Assembly (NCBI GenBank): GCA_018343915.1
Contig: JABRWF010000003.1
Span: 2,046,001-2,110,000, forward strand
DNA from: Agroathelia rolfsii
Taxonomy: Eukaryota; Basidiomycota; Agaricomycetes; Amylocorticiales; Amylocorticiaceae
Direction: 5' to 3'
Length of the DNA: 64,000 nucleotides
Made by a program: the position numbers and the translations under genes
Notes under the pieces: model-generated
Database searches by the model: none
What the model was told of the DNA's origin: nothing
The model's input: only the letters and a program-made list of their open reading frames with translations
Shown: piece by piece, positions 11,314 through 23,200 of the stretch
Layout: each line of letters opens with the position of its first letter
Numbering within the stretch: position 1 is the first letter of the stretch

Positions 11314-13031
11314 ATGTTGTTGTCTTCTTTTCTTTCTTTAGCTTCATCTTTTCTCCTTGCGTCTGCTTCATTGCCCGCCATCGTGCGTGACGGCACGTAC
11401 CTTTTCGATTCTTCCTCAGGCGACCGTTTCTATGTCAAAGGTGTTGCCTATGCATCCAACTATGGCAGCGACCAGACCCCCGTCGCAGAGGGTACCATTA
11501 GCGCAGTCGATCCACTCGCAAACTCGGCTGGATGTAGTCGAGACATACCATACTTCCAGCAACTAGGCATCAATCTTATTCGTGTCTACCAGGTCAACTC
11601 GTCCCTGGACCATAGCTCGTGCATGTCCGCCCTCTCCAGTGCTGGCATCTATGTCCTCCTGGATCTTGCCACGCCCGCAGAGAATGGTGCTATCAGCTCC
11701 GTGGACCCTGAATGGAACGTTGCGCTGATGACCAACTTCATTGAGACCATCAACGCCTTTGGCAACTATGATAACGTCTTTGGGTTCAATATTGGTAACG
11801 AAGTTGTAAGTTGAGCCAGAACTCTTGGAGAGTGAATGTCTGTATTAATTTACGGTGTCATTACCAGATTAGCTCCCAGGAAAATGACGAGGCTGCACCC
11901 TACATCAAGGCTGCTGTGCGCGATATCAAATCCTACCTCACCGCGCATAATTATTCGCAGCTCCTTGGATACACGGCGACGGACTCTCCCAACTCGCGTG
12001 CCATCTTGCCATATTACTTGGCTTGCAATAGCACTGAGACGTCTATCGACTACTGGGGTCTCAACATCTACGAATGGTGTGGCAACAGTTCCTTCACGAC
12101 CTCGGGCTATCAAGCTCGTACTGAGGAACTTCAGGACCTTGGTGTCCCCGCTTTCTTCTCCGAGTACGGTTGCAACGCGGTGGAGCCACGTGAATTCAGC
12201 GACGTGCCTGTCTTATACAGTTATGACATGACCGGCGTCTGGTCTGGTGGTATTATCTACGAATACATTCAACAGTCCAACGATTATGGGCTTGTTAGCG
12301 TCTCATCAGATGGCTCTTCCGTGACGACGCTCCAGGATTTCGACAACCTCAAGACACAGTACGCATCCATTTCCCCGCCATCCTTGAGCAAGTCCTCCTA
12401 CAGCGCCAACGTCACCTCGCCGCCGTCCTGCCCGTCATACAACTCTAGCTGGACAGCTTCGGACGCTATCCCTCCCACACCCAATGACAGTGTCTGTAAC
12501 TGCGTTGTCAGTCAGTTGTCTTGTTTGTCGACCTATAACGAAGATACCGCTGCCAGCCAAATCGGTACTGCTATCGGAACCGTCTGTGGCCTTTCCTCCG
12601 AGGCATGCACGTCCATCAGCGGGAATGGTACTTACGGCACTTACGGAGTATTGTCCTATTGCGACCCCTTGCAACAGCTCAACATCGCCATCGACACCTA
12701 TTTCGAGCTTCAGAACCGCGCGGACTCGGCCTGCGACTTCAGCGGCTTGGCCACTCTGAGCACGAGCGGTAAGCCCTCGGCGACCAGTGCTGTTGCGAGC
12801 GCGACAAGCAGCTGCCTTGCCGCAGGCTTTGCGAGCGGAACAGGCATTCCTAGCGCTTCGGCTACGCCGTCGGGTGCCACCACGCGCCCCCTCGTCTCCA
12901 GCACGTCGACTTCAGGCTCGGGTAAGAAGAGCGCTGCGTCTGTCCAGGCTCCGATGTCGTCCACTCTTGCTATCATGGTGCTCGGGAGTACTGTGGTAGC
13001 GGCCCTGAGCGGCCTCACCGTGCTTTTGTAA
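11314..13031 (+). CDS. GH72 1,3-beta-glucanosyltransferase, GPI-anchored
   Basis: A Gas/Gel/Phr-type enzyme that cuts beta-1,3-glucan and rejoins the reducing end to another chain, extending wall glucan outside the plasma membrane. Exons 11314..11805 and 11868..13031 give about 551 residues. Residues 1-18 are a signal peptide. The GH72 catalytic domain follows: FYVKGVAYA, CSRDIPYFQQLGINLIRVY, the acid/base Glu in NIGNEV and the nucleophile Glu in FFSEYGCN. The one intron cuts right after the acid/base GNEV. A Cys-rich CBM43/X8 module follows (about 365-455, with CNCVVSQLSCL, CGLSSEAC and YCDPLQQLN). Then come a Ser/Thr/Ala-rich linker and a hydrophobic C-terminus, the GPI-addition signal. This is the two-module subfamily carrying the Cys box. 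All key residues are present. Confidence 0.95.
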
Positions 13032-14805
13032 TCCTATCAAAAGGAATAACGGCCCCGGGCGGTCAGTCAAGCCCTACGCCGAGAAATCTGCTCCTCATCG
13101 CTATCTGGTCTAGAGCAATGCTTGATACATATTGTTAATATCATCACACTAGATATTTCTCGTACTCTTTGTTGTTGTGCTTTCTTGTTCCATATGTCTA
13201 TGTTTCAAATCTGTCCTTACGTGGAATACATACCTACACACGCTTATATAGCCTACGGACAGCTTCGCTGCGTTGCTTGTTTTCCTCCTTTCACATATTC
13301 TTTACTATCACTCTCTCTATGGACGATACAACTATTTGCTCTTGAGGCCCTTCATATCTGCTCAGCAATGTACGTGCCCTTGAGGTAATAAATGCGAGTT
13401 GTGCCTGTGTAAATCTGCAATACCAGAAGCACGTATTAGGTTCAAGTTTTCCCGGTGAGTTGCGCACTCCGATGCTTGACTTAACGTGCCACTTTGTGGC
13501 GTAAAACTGCCCTATAGGGCGTAGAGCGTTATTGACCATGTATATGCTCAAGCGCTGGAGCCCGGGCAGACTCGGCCCTGTGCCCTGCCTTTGGAATTTG
13601 AAAAACCCGAAGTAAATAAAGCTACTTTTGGTAGTCTGGCACTGCGTTGCTCTCAGCTCGACAAAACCTTCATTGAAGCTTCGGCTTCATCAACTGAGCT
13701 TTCCAATACCATTTTATTCAGTGTATTGGCAGAGCCGTGATTACCCCTAGGGGTCTTACTGACCCAAACTTGAGCAGAGTGCATGATTTATTATCTAGAC
13801 TAAGCTTCCGCTGTGCAGTATGAGTGCCAGCTGGTCTACGTCCTGTGATATTTTCATCAAAAGCAATCCATGATGCATCATCCTGATCTTCGATGACCAG
13901 CTAGTGCTGTCTCAATACTCAGTACTCAAACCTCAAGCTCTATCGGAGTACACCGGGTTAATATCGTTATCTTGCCTGAGTCTATTTTCGCAGTCTATGA
14001 CATTCAAAATCCGCTCACCGAACCCAAAAGCGAAACATCGTTGACAGCATGCGTAAATTCGCGCATGGCCCCTTTGATGTGTCCGCTGTTCCTATTACTT
14101 ATTCCTTTTGAACAGATCGAAGAAAAGAATCACAATGTCGGGATTCCTCGGTCCAATTTACGTGTCTTTTCAGACTGAACTGCGAAGTAATACCACTGGC
14201 AGCACAGAAGGTCAACTGACCCGAAAAGGTGAACGCAGCTGCCAGTGGTCCCATGCTTGCCGCGCCTTCAGCTGATATGCCTTATGGCCCCCTTTGATGG
14301 GCTTCAACCCCGAGTCACGGCTAGATGCATTCCACCAGCACTGGCGGCGGCCCGCGGCAACAGCTCAACACACTTGTTATATGAGACTTGGAGTTCCGAG
14401 TCGAATCCTCTTTCTCCTCAAAAGATGACCCGCCGTTACCTATTCAACTGCTCAGATTAAGTAGGATCAAAGTTGACATGTATTGGATATTCTCTGCTGA
14501 CTCGGGAATCGCTGCACAGCATGATGATCTTGCCACGAGGCTTTTCCCTATCCGGTCATGCACAGAACAATCTCGTATCTGTGGCTTTTTGACAAAAGTT
14601 CACACACTCATGATGTATTCTCCTCTCCCAGCTAAATATATCATATTCCAGGCGCAAAAGACAGGTATAATTACATAGATTGGGTTACTTCAAGCAACAT
14701 GGGTAAATGCTATGATACATAATTAATTTGAAAATACAGGTAGACTGGTGCGCTAAAAGCAGGCGAAGTAATGGGAATCGGGGATAACCAAAGATATACT
14801 GCCGT
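13032..14805. other. Convergent intergenic spacer with an inverted repeat
   Basis: About 1.8 kb between the 3' ends of GH72 (plus) and the Gly/His-rich gene (minus). No coding frame was recognised. It holds the palindrome CCCCTAGGGG near 13745 and the 12-bp inverted repeat listed separately. The length is more than two 3' UTRs need, so an unannotated transcript or a decayed element is possible. Confidence 0.45.
14192..14249. repeat. Perfect 12-bp inverted repeat
   Basis: The arms ACCACTGGCAGC (14192-14203) and GCTGCCAGTGGT (14238-14249) are exact reverse complements around a 34-bp spacer. It could fold as a hairpin in RNA or be the termini of a tiny element. No target-site duplication was seen, so its nature is open. 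Confidence 0.7.
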
Positions 14806-15803
14806 CTAGTAACGGCCACCTCCAGGATGCAGGGTATTAGCCCCCTGACGCTCACGAGCAGCCTCAGCCTCTAGCGCAGCAGCACGGTTGTGGCCCCCAG
14901 ACGCAGCTTGCTCGTTCTGTCCAGCGATAATCTTGTTCTCCCCCTTAATGCTGTACCATGAACGCGAATTAATGTCTGTATAGCAATGCGGATGGACTCT
15001 TCTAGACCACTTACTGCATGTTTGTGCTGCGTATCACATCGGCGGCAGCTACTTCCACTTTGCCCATAACCTCTGTCATCTTTCCGTGTGCCTTGGACGG
15101 ACCCTTGCCAGTGGCCGAGGTCATCCCAGCACCAGCACCGGCACCGGTACCGGCGCCAGCAGCACCAACTCCAGCACCAGTAGTGTTACCGTAGCCAGTC
15201 CCAGTCGCACCGGCAGGACCAGTCGTAGCACCACCATAGCCTGTACCAGTCGCACCACCATAGCCTGTGTCGGTTGCACCACCATAGCCTGTGTCGATCG
15301 CACCACCGTAGCCTGCAGTGCCAGCAGTTGTACCATCTGTACCATGATGGTCACCACGATGACGTCCTAGAGCTTCGCCGCCCAAGCCGCCAACAACAGC
15401 ATCCCTGCCAGCATCTATGTACAAAGGGAATATCAGCTATCATGTCATATCTTCGTTCTTAGTCGATTGAGTTACTCACGGCCTTTCCCAGCCCCATAGG
15501 CACCACCTGCAGCTGCACCTGCGAGGCCATCACGGTTACCATGTGTACCAGAGGCGTCACCGTGATGGTGGTGGCCGAGTTCAGCACCGCCGAGTCCGCC
15601 TACAGCTGCGTCGCGTGCGGTATCTGATGAAAACCAAAAACACAGCTTAGAAACACCAATGTATGATAGATATGACGGATAGAAATCAACTTACGACCAC
15701 CTGGGTGACCAGTGAGTCCGCCACCGGTCGCACCGATGGCTGCCTCACGGCCAACGTGAGAGTCTTGAGTGGTAGCATCCTTCTGACCAAGACCGAAAAC
15801 CAT
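14806..15803 (-). CDS. Gly/His-rich repeat protein, stress-type (function unknown)
   Basis: Exons 15803..15695, 15623..15480, 15414..15015 and 14950..14806 give about 265 residues, very hydrophilic and without signal peptide. Exons 1, 2 and 3 each carry a version of one motif: SHVGREAAIGATGG, GHTARDAAVGGLGG and GHAGRDAVVGGLGG. The introns before exons 2 and 3 are phase 1 and split the same His codon, so these exons look duplicated. Exon 3 adds four 8-residue units of GYGGATDT type and an Ala/Gly-rich run. The C-terminal part (HGKMTEVMGKVEVAAADVIR, then GENKIIAGQ) resembles the short amphipathic modules of CsbD- or LEA-like stress proteins. A TATATAAA lies 108-115 bp upstream of the ATG. A hydrophilin-like protective role is inference. 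Confidence 0.72.
15226..15321 (-). repeat. 24-bp tandem repeat coding for GYGGATDT
   Basis: About four imperfect copies of a 24-bp unit lie inside the third exon of the Gly/His-rich gene, encoding GYGGA-(T/I)-(D/G)-T and a degenerate copy. Copy number could vary between strains through slippage. Confidence 0.75.
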
Positions 15804-15910
15804 TATAGATGATGTTCAATTAAAGGATAAAAGTGTTGATAGATGTCGATGAGTCGTTTGTTTGAGAGTTGTAAAAATTCAGTAGTGATCCGGAATAATG
15901 GTCGAGGGAG

Positions 15911-15918
15911 TTTATATA
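15911..15918 (-). promoter_or_regulatory. TATA box of the Gly/His-rich gene
   Basis: On the minus strand the sequence reads TATATAAA, 108 bp upstream of the ATG at 15803. It is directly preceded by AGGGG, the stress-response element core of yeasts. A TATA box with STRE-like sequence suits a stress-inducible gene; regulation is inference. Confidence 0.5.
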
Positions 15919-18900
15919 CCCCTTCAATAATGTCCAATGCGGATGACTATGGCGCACGATTCCATATATATCGTCATCGTTCTCGTCATTTGCACCCACT
16001 ATACTCGTAATACTTGGCTATGAGTGCTCCGCGCGCGTCCCAAATGGACCCCACAGTGGGTCTCATATGAATCTGTGAAATGGCCACAGCATGACGTCAC
16101 TTTCGATGTCATGGAATGCTTCCGGAATACGGATGCAAATCCTCCGACCCAAGCCACCTCGAAACTTCCGTTGCCTGGTACCTAACCAAGGGCGATAAGC
16201 CAACGGTAAGCTGTGTAACTAAAAGCGATATATGTATAATTCTTTGAGAGTGGATGGATACGCGTTTGGAGCAGTAGGGTTCAAAGCGTTTCAAGGCTGT
16301 GCACAGCTCTGTAGAATTGACCAAACATTTCCAAGTCTTTGGGGCCATCACGTTTGTAACCTAAAAGCCAACTTGAATGTTGGTGTTGGGTACGGTTTAG
16401 GTATTGAAATAAGCGGTTTCATTGTGCTGATTCATCGCTTGAATGACTTGGGAACGAATATCCCATTGACTGTTTGTTTCTCTATATGAGTGATTAAAGA
16501 AGGAACGGAATGAATGATACTGATGTTTTTGAGGAATGGGCACAAAACCATCTGCTGTGCCATCCCTACACATCAACGCAACTATTGATACGTTTTTTTT
16601 TTTCCATTCCTGATCAAACAAAGAAAACAGTTTGTGTGCATGTTATGCAATGGATGAGTGACTTCGTTGTGTCTGTATTTGTGCGACAAAAGGAGTCTCG
16701 GACTTGGAGACCGACAGGCCCGTCAAGATCCGAACCACATGTCCGCGCACGCACTATAATGGACCATGGGAGTAGGGAATCAGTCCACGCGCCGGCCCTG
16801 GGCAAGGACAATTCTATCCTGTCCACGTGACAGGCCCCATTTGGCAGGTACAGATTGCCAGCAGGGGCTGCTTGGGTTGTCCGTTAGCTGGATCCGCTGG
16901 CTCGGGGAAAGCAGGACGATAACAATTGCCGCTTCCAGCGTGTCCGGTGTTTATATTTTTTTCTTTCTCCTTCTTGATTTTGGCCCTTCTGGCGTTTCTG
17001 GTGGAAAACGTCTGATGATCTATCCGTCTATCTGTTTCTTTCTCATAAGACACTGTTGTTGTGACTCAGATTTGTAGCCTAGTCTAGTCTTATGCATCAG
17101 ACGCGAACAATATCTCTTGGACAGACATTATCATAACAGATATCGTCACAGGATTGTTATGCATGTGTGCGGCGCGTGTGGCAATGTCAAGCACGACCAC
17201 GAAATGGCCTGACGGCCTACCTATCGATCACACAGGTCATAGGGCTCAAAGGACAGCGACAGCTGTGAAAGAGCTCTTAAACAGGGCCTAGAGGCAAACT
17301 ATACAGCTGCTGTATGCCATCACACTACTAATCCAATGTATTTCTTTCTCTACTTCGGGCTTTTGTATTGTCTTTGTTGGGTGTTGTTATCTTCTTTCTG
17401 ACTGTCGGTTAACTTTTTTTTTTTTTTTTTTACTGGAGCCACTGGTCCAGACCTGCGGCAGTAATGATAATGACTACAATCCGTTCGTGCGCCCGTTTCT
17501 CCCTTGGGCCGTCCAGGCTTTTGAAGGTCCCATGAGAAGAACTGTGGAGTCGCATGTCGCCCTGATCTCGGGGATGATTGAACGGACAAATACAGGACAG
17601 AATGAACGAGCAATCATCATCTCGCCTGAGATTGTTGCGTTGGTCGGCATCGTCATTCATCATCATCGGTATCATCATCACATGCGTCAGACCCGGTCAG
17701 ATCTCGCCTGGTCTTTACCTCCTTGCTCGCTCGTGAAGGTCGCAACAATGGCAAAGCAAAACACCTACGCCAAACATAGTCTAGTGCAAGTAGTAAAAAA
17801 AAAAATCACAAGAGAAGACGTTGTGTATTTCCTTTTACCCGTGTATCAATAAACAAACGGCGAGCCCAATGTAATAAGTGGGCAAGAGAGGATGCGTGTA
17901 TGCAGTGCATTGATCAAGCCCCTAATCGGCGCTAAGACACATACATACACATTCGCGCGGTATATCCATCTAGCCTGGCCTATATGAGCGGCTGGCAACC
18001 TCCTGTTTTTTTTTCTAAAAAAAAAAAGTATTGTTATGTCCACAGATCGGCCAGGGACGACGCCCGCTTCAGTTTCCCTCCACGCCAGCGGCCTCTCCCA
18101 GGCAGACGTGCCCCGTGAAACGTGTCGTAGGCGTGGAAATGCTGTGCATGAAATGACAAGAAAAGTGTCATTGAATGCACAATTCTAGTGCCATTTACAT
18201 TGCTGGCTTAGGGCAGACAAATTAACTTGACCAAGAGTATTCGAAGTTACCTTGGCCACCGCCGGTCAATGTTATGTCGTAAAAACAGGAATGTCTTGTA
18301 ACCTCCCCATTCGCATTATAGAACAGAGGCTATACAAGCTTAGATTCAGCTGACTCAGAGCTTAATGGTTCGCTAACATTCACTCACTGAATACACACAA
18401 TTACAATGCACACAAAATAGTGATGAGTAAAATTCTATAGTTTATCATGTTTTTCAGTGTATAATGAACATAATGTAACAGCATGCAGTGTAGAAACGAG
18501 TGAATGAGTGTAAGAGATCAGAAAAGGAAAAGGAAAAGAAAACAATAGACATAAGAAGTCAAAAAATACAGGGTTTTTTGTTGAGTCCAAAATATGCATT
18601 GGTTGTGAGAAATAAGAGAGAACAATGAAATAGAAAAGGAAAAAGAAGGACTTATAGATAGAATAAGCGCTGACCAAAGCAGGGCTAGTTAAAGCTCACA
18701 CTGCAATGGCAGTTGATGCGAGCATCACCCAAAAGAAAAGAAAAGAAAATCCCACAAGATATGCTAGACCCCTATCCAAATCGAGTTTATGCAGTTAGTA
18801 ATTAGAATAAGGAAATGCGATGAATGTGAATGGTATATGGGCAAGATGGTCCGTTCGATGCAATGAGAAAGAGAGGGGATGAAGAAACGACTTTAAAGGC

Positions 18901-19032
18901 GGGTGATCATGAGGCAGGCTGAAAGGTAAGTCGATATCGCTGATGGTTGCATTGAAAATAGAATCCAAAGGAGAAGTCAAAGGCACAGCAGAGCCAATTC
19001 AAGCCAGCATCACCAAGGGAAAACAAGTACAT
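15919..19032. other. Long gene-free stretch
   Basis: About 3.1 kb between the promoter of the Gly/His-rich gene and the 3' end of the cyclin gene. It contains homopolymer T runs (17412-17432) and A runs (about 17795 and 18017), a CACGTG near 16823, and a TCATCATCAT-type microsatellite near 17660. No reading frame has recognisable domains. It may hold long UTRs or non-coding RNA. Confidence 0.45.
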
Positions 19033-20226
19033 CTACCAAACAGCTGGAGATGCAAAAGCAAACATTTTGCCCTTGAGCTGCTTCGGAGACTGAGGTGCCG
19101 AAGATGCCAGGGCTGATTCAGCCTTTCGTCGCATGGCCCAATACGGTAGTGACTCGATATCGGATACTACCTCGACATGTTGTTTGTCAGCACCAAAGGT
19201 GGGTGGCGGAGTCGCCGGCGAGACGGAGGATGCTGGTGAGCTGCTACTCGAATAGGAAGTCGATGGAGTGTCTGGAGTGGTGGGCGTGGGAGCATAAATA
19301 TTGGCGACCGAGGGCTTGACAGGTGCGGACACGGGAGGAGGTGCCTGCACAGTGGTTGTCGACACAGCAGCCGAAGATGATGCTGGAGCAGATGCTGGAG
19401 GGGGGGAAACGGATGACTTTAGTGACAGAGAATTGCCGTTCTTCGACGGCGTGAGGGTGTAAGTAGGGTATGGACCAGAGCCGGTAAAATCCTTTGTAAC
19501 CATGGCCTCAAACTCCTTCAACACCCTCGGCTCAACATTCAACTCCCACTCCAGATAGCTGCACATCTCCCGCTCCATCTGGTTCACCTCACGCAGCGCA
19601 AATATATTCTGGCCAACAATAACCCAACTTGGTGGATAGTGAGGATCATGATTTAAACCAGTTCGTATAAAAACATACCTCTTATTTGAATATGTGTCAT
19701 CACACATCACCTTCGATGCAAGCATGAAGGCAGATAGGAACAGCCTGTGGCCCGAGGAGCCTCGAGCAGTTGGGAATCGAGCCTTTAAACGCTGCAAAAG
19801 CACAAGCGCAGCAAACGTTACTGATTGATGCAGCTTGGTCCGATGAAGAGCGTAGGCGATAAAATGCGAAAGTTTCGCGTGTGCTGCCGTGGTTGGCACA
19901 GGTGGACGCTCGGGACATGCGAAAAGATGAGTTATAAATCTTGCACATAACCGAGCAATATTGCCGTGTCCGTAGTAGGGATCAGGATAAGATGCTCCGT
20001 GGGCTTGCTGCTGCTGCTGTGGTGGCGGCTGCTGCGGCTTAGCCATTGCCTATGTAAATAAATATTCGAAGAGTGAGTGAGAAAAGACGTGTGGCGAGTT
20101 TAGGTGGCACAAACCTGAACTTGAGTAGGCGGTTGCTGGTATTGAGGTCGTGAACGTTGCGTGGCAGCCTGCATCCTGGGATCTTGAATGTACGATGTTG
20201 GAACGACGGGTCCGACTGTAGCCATT
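19033..20226 (-). CDS. PHO80/PCL-type cyclin
   Basis: A cyclin of the fungal PCL (Pho85-partner) family, a regulatory subunit for a CDK5-like kinase linking cell cycle or phosphate state to growth. Exons 20226..20115, 20049..19679 and 19627..19033 give about 358 residues. After a Gln/Pro-rich N-terminus the cyclin box runs about residues 65-210: IARLCARFITHLFACP, KLSHFIAYALHRTKL, HRLFLSAFMLASKVMCDDTY, SNKSWVIVGQNIFALREVN and MEREMCSYLEWELNVEP, the PCL hallmark. The second intron (19628..19678) is 51 bp, in frame and free of stops. If kept it would add 17 residues exactly at SNK/SW in the cyclin box. The C-terminal 150 residues are Ser/Pro/Thr-rich. The partner kinase is not in the window. Confidence 0.9.
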
Positions 20227-23200
20227 ATGAGGGTCGTAGAAGAGAGAAAGGGTGGGAGAGGGGGATGAGAGAGACGGTAGTGGTCCCGAGAAAGGAGGAG
20301 TAGCGATTCTGTGAGGGAAGTTAGTTGGTACAATCCGGCCGACAACTAGAGGGATATATAACCTTGCCAACCTCATTATACGTACCCAGACCGAATCCTC
20401 GCCTAAAGTGTAAGGCAGGGGAACCGCCTTGAACACAGCTGCCTTATCGGGTACCAGTCCATACAGACACTCCCTAATGGGGGTGAGCATAACTGCCCAA
20501 ACGGGCAACAGCGCCGCCGAGATCTGATTTGGGACCCGGATCAACCCCAGTTACCAATCGTGACCGTGGGAATGTAAAGAAAAAAAAACGTTTTAGGGCA
20601 AGGAACGGAGATAGGCATGCTCACCGCTCTCAAGGCGATTTCCTTGCAACAGCACACAGTATATCGACACAGAAATCTGGCGATTATAGATAATAGAACA
20701 CTGCACAACTTGTGTCTTGTTTACAAAACACATTCTGTAGCGGAGAAAGCAATTGTTCCATAATTTTGAGTACCATAGAGGCATCATCGATGGTTCTAGC
20801 ATGCACCAGTGGTCACTGTAGGTTTCGAGACGGGGAAACGGGAGACATGCGGAAGGCTCCGCACTTATTCAGCCACCCGGCGTGGGGTCGGGAGCGGCGG
20901 GGCGGAGCGGAGCAGTACCCAAATCGCCGTACCGGCATCGCCCAACTACATACAGTCCTAGTAAACATCTGCCTCGCCACCTACGGCCGCCGCCGCTGCG
21001 CGTCCTCTATGATCAAGAAATGCTTGAGTGCACAATTTTTATGTGTGTGCATGCACTGGTCACCATCGCCATCGCTTCCGTCCGCATTGCTATGGTGGCG
21101 CTTGCACATTACGAATCAGAACAGGCTGCGTCAGTCGCATGCGGCCCATTACATTGGATAATAACTTTTGCGCGAAAAAAAAAGATATGATTACAACAAG
21201 CACCAGGGTTGTTTGAATTCGGTAGTAAGGGCCCTGCAGCCTGCAGGATTTTTAGGCAAGTGAGTGGACGTCAGCCGATGTGCCGAGACGACGCCGCTTA
21301 CACACAAGACAGTTTGTGTGCATGTCCAACATCCGTGTATATGCACGTACCCGCCGCGGGGATGAAGTCGATATTTCTGATTTCCCCCACTTCTCTTTGA
21401 TTTGGAGAATACAATCATGGTGTGCATGTTTTTTCTTACTATCACGTTACACAAGATGCAGCCAATAGTAACATATATGCCTTCTCCCTCCCTATTCCAC
21501 ACCATATGAGCATCATTGATCATTCTCTACCATTGCACATCCCTTTTATGCGGCCCTACTGTTCAAAGATCATACAAGCGCCGCTGTCCTTTCAGTCCGG
21601 CTTTCTGATAGTCCGGATCCAGATTATAGATCACCCGTGATCGGTCACATCATCCTTTTCGAGTCACACGGCTTCTCCTTGGTAAGCTTATTTAGTTGGC
21701 GCCTACTACAATACCTCTTACCTCTAGGAATCCACAATAGTTTGGACAAATCAAGACGTGGGCGCCACAGTGCCACTGGCATCACCTGTGCCGTGCGCTC
21801 CTGCTCCAGAACCTACGCCCATCGATGCAATACAGATCACACCTGTCGCCGGCTAATATTGAGAAGGGAAAGATGCTTGGGGGCAACGGCACTTCACCCC
21901 AAACGGCTGTATGTGACGATGATCTCCGAAGGGGTATGAATAGTACATGATCCCTCCCCTAGCCCGAGGCCCCGCAAGAACACTACGGTTCCGGGGCTGT
22001 GTTTTTTTTCGATCTTCCATAAATGTACCTTTCTAAGTTGGAGCGCACATGCCGCCATCTGGTGGTGTCTCTACTTTTGCTGATGAAGTGGATGTACTAC
22101 GGGCCCAGATACCCCCGTCTAGTCTCCATGGCATGCCTGCCTAACACATTCGCCCACTCAGTTGGTCGGCAGTCTCGACTAGTAGAAGGGAGGGGACAGA
22201 TACCCCGACATCTTGATGATCAGACCCTGTATGTATGCAACAGCACCGTACATCTGCTGCAATTGAAAGTTTCGGTTGTTTCTTTGAGCCTCCCCATCTG
22301 GGCATGGTCTGTTCTGGGCACATGAATATGCTACTGCTGCAGGGCGATTCCCTTCCCTCTTTTTCTTTTGTTTAATTTGGCAGCGCGCACTGCCATGGTT
22401 CCTCCACTCAGTTGCAATGCTCTCCACTTCAAGGAAGGACTTCGCGCTCCTCATGCAGCTGCTGGCAGGATGGAAGGGCAGGGGAAATGCAGGGGCTAAT
22501 AGCCTTGTTTGCTTCCGTGCTTCTCAATATGATGGCGGTGATGGGGCGGTAGGTAACTTTGACCTTCTCCACCTCTTTGTCTCCGCCTGGTGGATACCTC
22601 GGAGGTTTAACATGCAAAGTACACATGCATCATCCTGTGCAGGATGTTTGATGGGCCTTCCTCTCAGCGCAAAGGACTAAAACTTTGAATAAAAAACGTC
22701 TGTTTTACACGCCAGCTCGCATATCTGACGTTAACAATTTCGAGTTACAATACATTTGTTCCATACAACTAAAAATGCGTTGAGCGTTCATCCCGCAAGC
22801 GGATTATCAGATCATCAACAAGTGAAACGAAACAATGGGACATTTTTTCATAATAATGGCATATCTAAGCAAGTGATTATTATCAGAGACGATAAGCTAG
22901 GTCGCATATCTTATTCGATGGGAGAATCGTCCAACAAATCGTGCGTGCCAGTTAATTTTCACTAGAGAGCAACTTAGTTTACATCTCCGAGCCACGTATG
23001 CTAGATCCGAAACCAAGCTTCAGATATGTGAATTCTTCTCCGCACCGCGGGCAGGTTGATATGAATCTTTTCTGGAGGATATATACTCCTTATGAATGCG
23101 AGAATGTGATTTATGAAGCTGAGGACGGTATTGACTTTACATACTCGCTTATGTTCACATGACTGGTGGGGGTGTGAGGCAAGGGGCCCTGTTCCATGGC

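Noticed and set aside
20050..20544. Long minus-strand frame upstream of the cyclin
   Set aside because: The conserved cyclin start fits the ATG at 20226 in a different frame; this one overlaps promoter and leader and has no motif.
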